Assembly (NCBI GenBank): GCA_026724425.1
Contig: JAIUCV010000023.1
Coordinates: 186,001-250,000, forward strand
Length of the DNA stretch: 64,000 nt
Direction of reading: 5' to 3'
Source: Erythrophleum ivorense
Lineage: Eukaryota > Streptophyta > Magnoliopsida > Fabales > Fabaceae
The notes under the pieces are model-generated. The model made no database searches and was not told where the DNA came from. It saw only the letters and a list, made by a program, of their open reading frames with translations. The position numbers and the translations under genes are program-made. The stretch's first letter is position 1; every line of letters starts with the position of its first letter. Positions 57,925 through 64,000 of this stretch are shown in pieces.

Positions 57925-60900
57925 TGTGACACCCCAAAATTAATTAAGGTGTTAATAATGTATTTGGACTAATTAAGGATAATTATTATGGAATAACTGG
58001 GTAAGCAATATGAACGAGAATTTATAGAGAGATAATTATGTTCAAGATTTCATTTGGATTAAAGCTTAATTTGGGCCCAAAATCAATTTAAATAAGCTAT
58101 GGGTAAGGATTTAGGGAGGTCCAATGATTTTGGGTGTAAGCCCAACTCTTTATCATGAGATTTGGGCCAAGGGAGATCATCTAGTAATAGCCCTATCTGA
58201 TTTAATGAGATGGAGGCCCAAGACTCAATTTACATAAGGCCTTAAAGTTAGCCCAACGCATATTATGCAGACCCAAGTTGGATTGACTCTTGGAACTTGG
58301 CCTAGCCCAATCAAATTTCTGCAACCCAACTCATAAAATAAGGCCCAACAAGAATGAAAATCTGAACCCACAATGAATTGGGCCATTGGGTCAGCACATC
58401 CCACTTCTAGCCTTAGATTTTCTGCAGTCTATCTCATTTAACACTAGCTCACTTGAAATAATGGGCCCATTGGACCAGCCCATCCTCACTAAAACCCTAA
58501 GAAGCCTTCTCTCCACCCATTTGGCTGCCAAGGAATTCATGTTCTGTAGACTTAGAAAGTTATTTTCGTACTTGAGAAGAGGGGCTAGGGTTTTTCATCA
58601 TTCCTCCACCATTCCTCACTTCTAGAGGAAGATTTGGCTAAGGTAATCTATACAAAACATGTCCCTCTCATCCTCCTCTCCATTTTGGTCCGATTAATTT
58701 CTGGGTTTGAGCATTTTCATCTTTTTCTCAAATTTGAAATTTGGTGTTGGGTGATTCCTTGCAAGATTTTCGGACTTGGAGGTTAGATGGAGGATTAAGT
58801 AAGCTTTTCCTTTCCATTTGGTGTATCACTTTGCTGGAAAATGCCCCTAAGGATGTATTATCATAATGGGTTCTGTTATTGTATGAAATTACAAGGAGAT
58901 AATGGTGGAAAACCCAATTTTCTGGGCTTGATGATTGAAATGCGAATTTGGGTGAATCCATGGTGGATTTTCAGAGGTGAGGCTATGGCTGTTGTTAAGT
59001 GAGTATATCCCTCCCATTTTGATGCATTTTCTGTTAGTTTGAAATCCCTATAGTTGACCTATGATATGGGCTTTAGTTTCATGTGAAATTACCCAGAAAT
59101 TAGAGTGAATTATGGCAATTTCTGGTGTGGGAAAGTTGGAATCCGAAATTAAATCCCTTGGTAATTAGGTGAGTAACCTCTAGTCTGTCATTAGTAGTTT
59201 AACTATTTGGATATTTGATTGTGATTAGAAATGATGATAATTATGCTTGTTATAGGCTTGGTGTGCATATGGATTATTATGGTAGCTAGGGAAAGAGTAA
59301 TTGGCTTCATTGAGGTAACTGGGGTTATTCTTCACTTCCATTTATATGTTCATGTTGATCTGATATTGTTTGCACATATATGATTTTGAAATGTTAAATG
59401 ATTGGTTGACTACTTAGATTGTTATTGTGATGGACCTTGTGAGTCCATAGTGGAGCTGTGGTGCGGCTGCCACCCGTGCATGTGCTTTGATCCGGCACTG
59501 GGTTGTGATCAGACCCCTATGCACTAAGCCCTGGTTGTGCTCATTATGGAGTAGGTGTTGTGGACGGACCTCTCCCAGTGTTATTGGCCATTAACATATT
59601 ATGTATGACTGCTGGTATGGGACAGTAGTTCTTTGTAGTTCAACTAGTTCATTTGCAAATTGAATTGATGATTCTGGTATTGATGACATGAAATTGCATT
59701 GGATTGATTAACTTGTACATATATATGGAATCTGCCCTTTTGTTACTGAGATTATATATATATCACCCCGTTGTGGGCTAACATTTTCAGGAACTGGACC
59801 TCTTAGTGGCAAGAAGAAAATTAATGGGAGTTTGCTAAATGGTTTGGTAGCACATCGATTTAGGAGCTTTGACAAAATGTATTGTAACTAAATTGCTAGT
59901 TTTGTATCATTGCTGCATTGCATCATGAGTTGCCAAGCATAGAGATGGTATATGTAAATTGATTATCATGAAATTGGACATTTTGTTTGTAATTGGCTAA
60001 TAATGGATTAGTGATTCGATTTTATATGAACATTAAGTATTGACCCCATACACCTTGTGACCAGAACACATTCGCTGTCATTAAATTATGGTTTGGTTGA
60101 TGTGTGGTAGCTTGGTAAGTAGAAAATAATGCTTTAAATCTTGAAACGGATAAGGATAGATTAACTAGGTAAATCAAGTAGATAAACATCATTGGAGTTG
60201 TATAATTCATGGTAGAGTGACCCTAAGGGGTTATTGGAGGAAGAATGGAGAGTATGAGGCAAGGTTTTGAGAGTGGTAGGTTCAGGAGGTGGTTGGCTGT
60301 GGCCAAAATATTACTAGCCACGGCCAATAGTGGCGAAGTTGCCCAGGGAGAGCACCAGAGAGAAATTCACCGTGGCTCATATGTAATTGGTCGCGGCTAA
60401 CTTCGAGAGGCTAAACTGGGAGTCGTCCAGAGGGAAATTCGCCGCGGTAAATTGAGGAATTGGCCGCGGTGAACTTTTATAAAAATGAGCCAGGCATTCC
60501 AGAGAGGAATTGGCCGCAGCGAAGTGAGTAATTGGCCGCAGCCAATATCAAGAGGCGAGCGAGGGAAGTTCCAGGAGGCTTCTTCGCCGCGGCGCCATGT
60601 AGGTTGGCAACGGCTAAGGTCCAACTCGCCGCGGCGAGTAACAATGCGAGGGGTCAAGTCGAGGGGAATTGACCGCGGCTAGATGGAAAATTGGCTGCTG
60701 CAAATGTCCCGAAATCCCTATATTTACTATAAATTCTTGGTTTTTCTTATGGTAACCTCAAGGGATGATTTAGAAACATTAATAAAAGACAAATGTGATG
60801 TGGGAATGATAGGTAATATAATCAAAACTTCTAAATGAATGTTTTCTTCCCCCTGAGGTATGTAAGTGGTTATGATCATGTGGTTGATGACTCTAACACT

Positions 60901-61025
60901 GTTAAGGTTCAAATTTCCCTATATTTCCATAATGTAATTAGTCTGAATGCCATGTAATCCTGCTTTATGGTTATTAATTATGTGATTTATCTTAATTACA
61001 ATGATTAGAGGTTAGGGTCGTCACA
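57925..61025. mobile_element. Solo LTR, family 3, inserted in the LINE endonuclease
   Basis: A 3,101-bp unit with ends TGTGACACCCC and GTCGTCACA. A perfect ATTTA duplication sits at 57,920-57,924 and 61,026-61,030. On both sides the LINE endonuclease frame fits together in phase across the target site, which proves the insertion ends independently. No gag or pol is present. A GC-rich minisatellite lies at 60,283-60,715, in contrast with the AT-rich rest. The frames at 58,386-58,625, 58,728-58,961, 60,022-60,210, 60,397-60,657 and 60,485-60,682 lie inside and are not genes. A diverged relative of its interior (59,440-59,800) is found at about 61,820-62,190. Confidence 0.9.
60283..60715. repeat. 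GC-rich 72-bp minisatellite inside LTR family 3
   Basis: Copies start near 60,283, 60,355, 60,427, 60,499 and 60,571, exactly 72 bp apart, at a 'tcaggagg' or 'ccagagag' word, and then a shortened and irregular stretch runs to about 60,715. Each unit carries two GCCGCGGC-like words, e.g. 'attggccgcggtgaac' and 'ttcgccgcggcgcc'. CG dinucleotides are frequent here and rare in the rest of the window. Confidence 0.82.
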
Positions 61026-61030
61026 ATTTA

Positions 61031-61350
61031 CCTGTAAGTGTACCTATATTCCAAGTTCCAAAATAAATCTTACTTTCATGAACTAACTTTTTTATCCATA
61101 TTCATTCATAAAAATGTGGGAACTCTTACTTATTTTCACTACACCAAGCGTCAATGCAATGACTCTTGTTCATTTAACACTGTACTCGAGCTATACAATG
61201 TGTTATTTTTGGGCAACTACCTAGCATTAACTCTGTAATATCATTGATTCATGTCATAAAGATTCGACAAAGTTTTACGTTAACTGTCGACTACCTAACA
61301 CAACCCTCCTCTTTTTTTTGAATTTGGGACTGGTTATGAAAATGATTTAC
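61031..61350 (-). pseudogene. RTE-type LINE remnant, 5' part
   Basis: It continues the LINE beyond the nested LTR. On the minus strand, 61,031-61,070 encodes GTWNIGTLTG, the start of the plant RTE endonuclease, just upstream of the part at 57,919. The remaining 280 bp matches the leader of such elements, with the 'gggactggttatga' block near 61,327-61,340. The 5' end is not sharply defined. Confidence 0.75.
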
Positions 61351-64000
61351 ATTAAAGCACTACATAGGCAAAGTTGGATATAATTTTTCCTTTCATTTAT
61401 GAGTGTTTTCCCTCTCACAACACTTCTTTTTTTTTAGTTTTACGGACTATCATCTATATGTGCAAAAATCAAAGGCCTGTCAGTTGAAACTTGAGTATTT
61501 GGTACTTGGAGTTAAGAAAGTGTGATATAGGAGGCTTGATAGGGTGAGATAATGATTTTATAAACTTCAGCTTGTCAAAAACATGGAGTTCATTAATAGG
61601 TTAAGTTTGGCTATTGGTTGTGATGTGTTCTTAGGCTTGCTAGTACTTGGAGCATCTATTTGTGGTGGGTTGGTAGCAAATTAGGAAGGGGAAATATTTA
61701 TGTGAGATAATTGAGGTTTAACTCTATCCATCTATGTAGTAATATGCCATTAAATGTTTGTATATTTGTTTATTTGATATCAATGATGAGTTTGACTATT
61801 TACATTACGAATCATTATGGACTGTGATCATGTCCTTGTGATTAAAGTTGTGATTATGCTCCTGATTAAGTACATGTGTCATGGACATGCACTGAGCAAT
61901 AATTGTACTCATTTGGAAGGGGATTCTTATTGTGATTGCGTCACTCCCTAAGTTATTAGCCAATAACTGAGTAATTATTATGTGATTACTAGTATGGGAT
62001 AGTAATCTTGGATGGCCAAGCTTGTTCATTGTTCGATGCTTGCATTACCCTTGTGATCCTTTCATGTAAAGCATGATGGTAACTCATTCTATGTTATATG
62101 TTTAGAATTATACTTTGGTTATTGATATTATATATCTCACCTGGGTTATGACTAACATTTAAAGTGAGGGATCTTCTAAGAGTGGCAAGGAAAAGCCATC
62201 TGAGGGCCAACCATAGTATAATAGGCTTATAAGCTTAGCATTTTGGCTTTTTGTAATGTAATGGATATAATGAATAGATATTATGCCACTAAGAACTCTT
62301 TTGTATAGTATGTATGCATCATGACACTTATGGGACTAACATTTCCCTTAGGATGCTTATTTTGATTCTTTTGTATATGGTTCTGTATTATAGATATGAA
62401 CTTTTATTTGTAATGAATGGAAGTTGCGGTTGATCGTGTACATATGGTTATCTTAGTTATTTAGTGTTTATATTATTGTGTGTGAGTAGTTTAGATGATA
62501 TTTGTTAATGGGAATAAGGAGAAATTGATTGGGTGGTGATTTGCGATTGTTTGTTGCTAGTAAAGCATAAGGTTGCACTAAGATTTGAGGAAGTCATTGG
62601 GTTAAAATAAAATCTACAAGGGTTTTGACTTTGGTGGCATCACCTAGGAAGTGCTTGGGGTATTAAATTTTTTTGGGAGGAAATTGGTTAGGTTTGGAGA
62701 GGCTTAGGTTGCCAATTAGTAAACTTAAAGTGCCAATTGGTTTTTGAGGCCTAAATAGGGCAACTTTGGTGATGCATGCACTAAATGGTCTAAATAAGTA
62801 AGTTTTTGTGTGAATTTTAGCTTGAAATTAGACCCTATATAGATATCTTATCATACTAAATTTGGTGAGAATCAGAATAGTATGGAGCCCCCAAACCATT
62901 TCCCCAAATTTGTTCAAAAACAAGGCAAAGGTGCTGCAAAACTAAACACATCATGCAGAGGGCATGCTGCCTGACACATGCCCTAGCCAAGGAGTTGCAC
63001 TACTAGGGCATGTTTAAGAACATAGGCCATGTCCTACCCAAGCCTCTCCCATCATGTTGTTTGTCATGTATTTGCCTCATTTTGCTACCTCAACCCTCGT
63101 ATTTTACATATGTTAAGCCTTAATTGGTATAAGCAATATTTAATAGGATTCCTTGAGTATCTTCAAAATGATTTAGATTAAATTAGATAATATTAGAAGT
63201 TATAACTCTAGGTATTAAACGATGTTGGTTATATTATAGGTGTATTAGTCTATTATTGTTGAAGTTTTTCCATGATTTTTGAATTAAAATAATGGTTCTC
63301 CCCTAAGGATTTTGGTTTGTTTTATTGATTAATCCCTATATTATTAGCATGTTATTGTATTGGGTGTTGTATTCTTTTTGGTTATACTCCTTTAGGCAAT
63401 TCTACTTCTTATCTAGGTATTGGAATTTTGTTTCTTTCTTTTGTTAAGCTAGAAATGGGCATGGCATTGGTTGTTCTTCATTGTTAGCAAATTACGTTTA
63501 ACCTTGACTATCTTTTTATACCAAGTCTTGAAGTAAGAGACCTTTATAGCCACTTATTGATTTCTTACTATATCAGTTTCTGCCCTGTGCTCTTCTTTTC
63601 TTGTATGGTTTATACCTAAAAGTCTCTCAGGTGCTCACTCCCATCTAATCACCACCTCCATTAACATGTACCAATTTCTTGATGAAAGTCTAACACTTAT
63701 CCATCTTCCTAACTACCTTTTTTACATGCATGTTGAACTATAAACCCCTAATTTTCCATTTTGTTAACTGCAATTGCAATATTTTCATACTCATCCTCCT
63801 TCCTTAGATGTATAATAAGGATACTATCAAATGATAGTTGCTTTTGTGTGGAAGTTTTATACCATGCCGTTGTTACTTTTGCCCTTTTTGTAGCAGAGGA
63901 GGAAGTGTTGTGGTCAAATGGGCCAATGCATTTGGTAGTCTCTTAAATTATAAAGGAAATTCTTATTATGTGATAGGTTTAAAGGAAACCATATCTTGGC
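61351..64000. mobile_element. Old LTR-like repeat, right part, related to LTR family 3
   Basis: No gene was recognised. The stretch 61,820-62,190 follows the 59,440-59,800 part of the 57,925 LTR in order: 'ttattagccaataac' against 'ttattggccattaac', 'actagtatgggatagtaatc' against 'ctggtatgggacagtagttc', and a 'tatatatctcacctgggttatgactaacattt' region against 'atatatcaccccgttgtgggctaacatttt' (each read in parts). From about 62,500 to the end nothing is recognised. The frames at 61,805-62,029 and 63,761-63,946 have no support. Confidence 0.5.

Noticed and set aside
60397..60682. Arg/Pro-rich frames on both strands
   Set aside because: Produced by the GC-rich 72-bp minisatellite within the solo LTR.
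1..64000. tRNA, rRNA or riboswitch genes
   Set aside because: No tRNA B-box with a matching stem or rRNA-like block was seen; TGGTATCAGAGCC sites are retrotransposon primer sites, not tRNA genes.

Overview
The window is a non-coding-dominated, AT-rich stretch of a plant nuclear genome, most likely a eudicot. The evidence is one intact split gene of the plant-specific F-box/PHLOEM PROTEIN 2 family, a decayed plant LRR receptor kinase of the MIK2-like type, a fragment of a plastid RETICULATA-related gene, and plant-type retroelements (long solo LTRs, TRIMs, RTE-like and L1-like LINEs). No tRNA, rRNA, CRISPR or bacterial operon structure was seen. The species cannot be fixed from the sequence alone.

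Layout. 1-10,791: an old long LTR split by a younger LTR of the same family (1371-4945, duplicated target ATAAG), then a second copy (6949-10,786, target TCATC). 11,220-13,949: a head-to-tail array of about eleven TRIM-like units with a primer-binding site, organised as a higher-order duplication. 13,950-25,720: two diverged copies of a local segmental duplication (about 13,950-16,430 and 23,250-25,720). Between them lie a 2.4-kb LTR of another family (16,712-19,153, target TTGAT) and a reversed copy of the first LTR family (19,414-23,244, target TGGCC). 25,926-28,869: a heavily broken LRR receptor kinase pseudogene.

30,345-32,362 is a possible terminal-inverted-repeat element carrying a piece of a RETICULATA-related chloroplast gene. 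33,770-36,400 is the only intact protein-coding gene recognised, an F-box PP2-B-like protein of 264 residues in three coding exons, probably with a further intron in the 5' leader. 36,400-49,090 is AT-rich non-coding DNA with a local duplication, microsatellites and a dead L1 LINE. 49,095-49,428 is a tiny complete TRIM, and 49,557-53,289 is a fourth copy of the long LTR (target TCAGT). 54,377-64,000 is a nest: an old LTR-like repeat, an RTE-type LINE on the minus strand inside it, and a 3.1-kb solo LTR (57,925-61,025, target ATTTA) inside the LINE endonuclease. That last LTR carries a GC-rich 72-bp minisatellite.

The genes do not form a pathway; the region is mainly a record of repeated insertion, LTR-LTR recombination and decay around one working gene. 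No clearly new molecular system was found. The most unusual items are the TRIM higher-order array, the candidate gene-capture element, and the GC-rich minisatellite inside a solo LTR.
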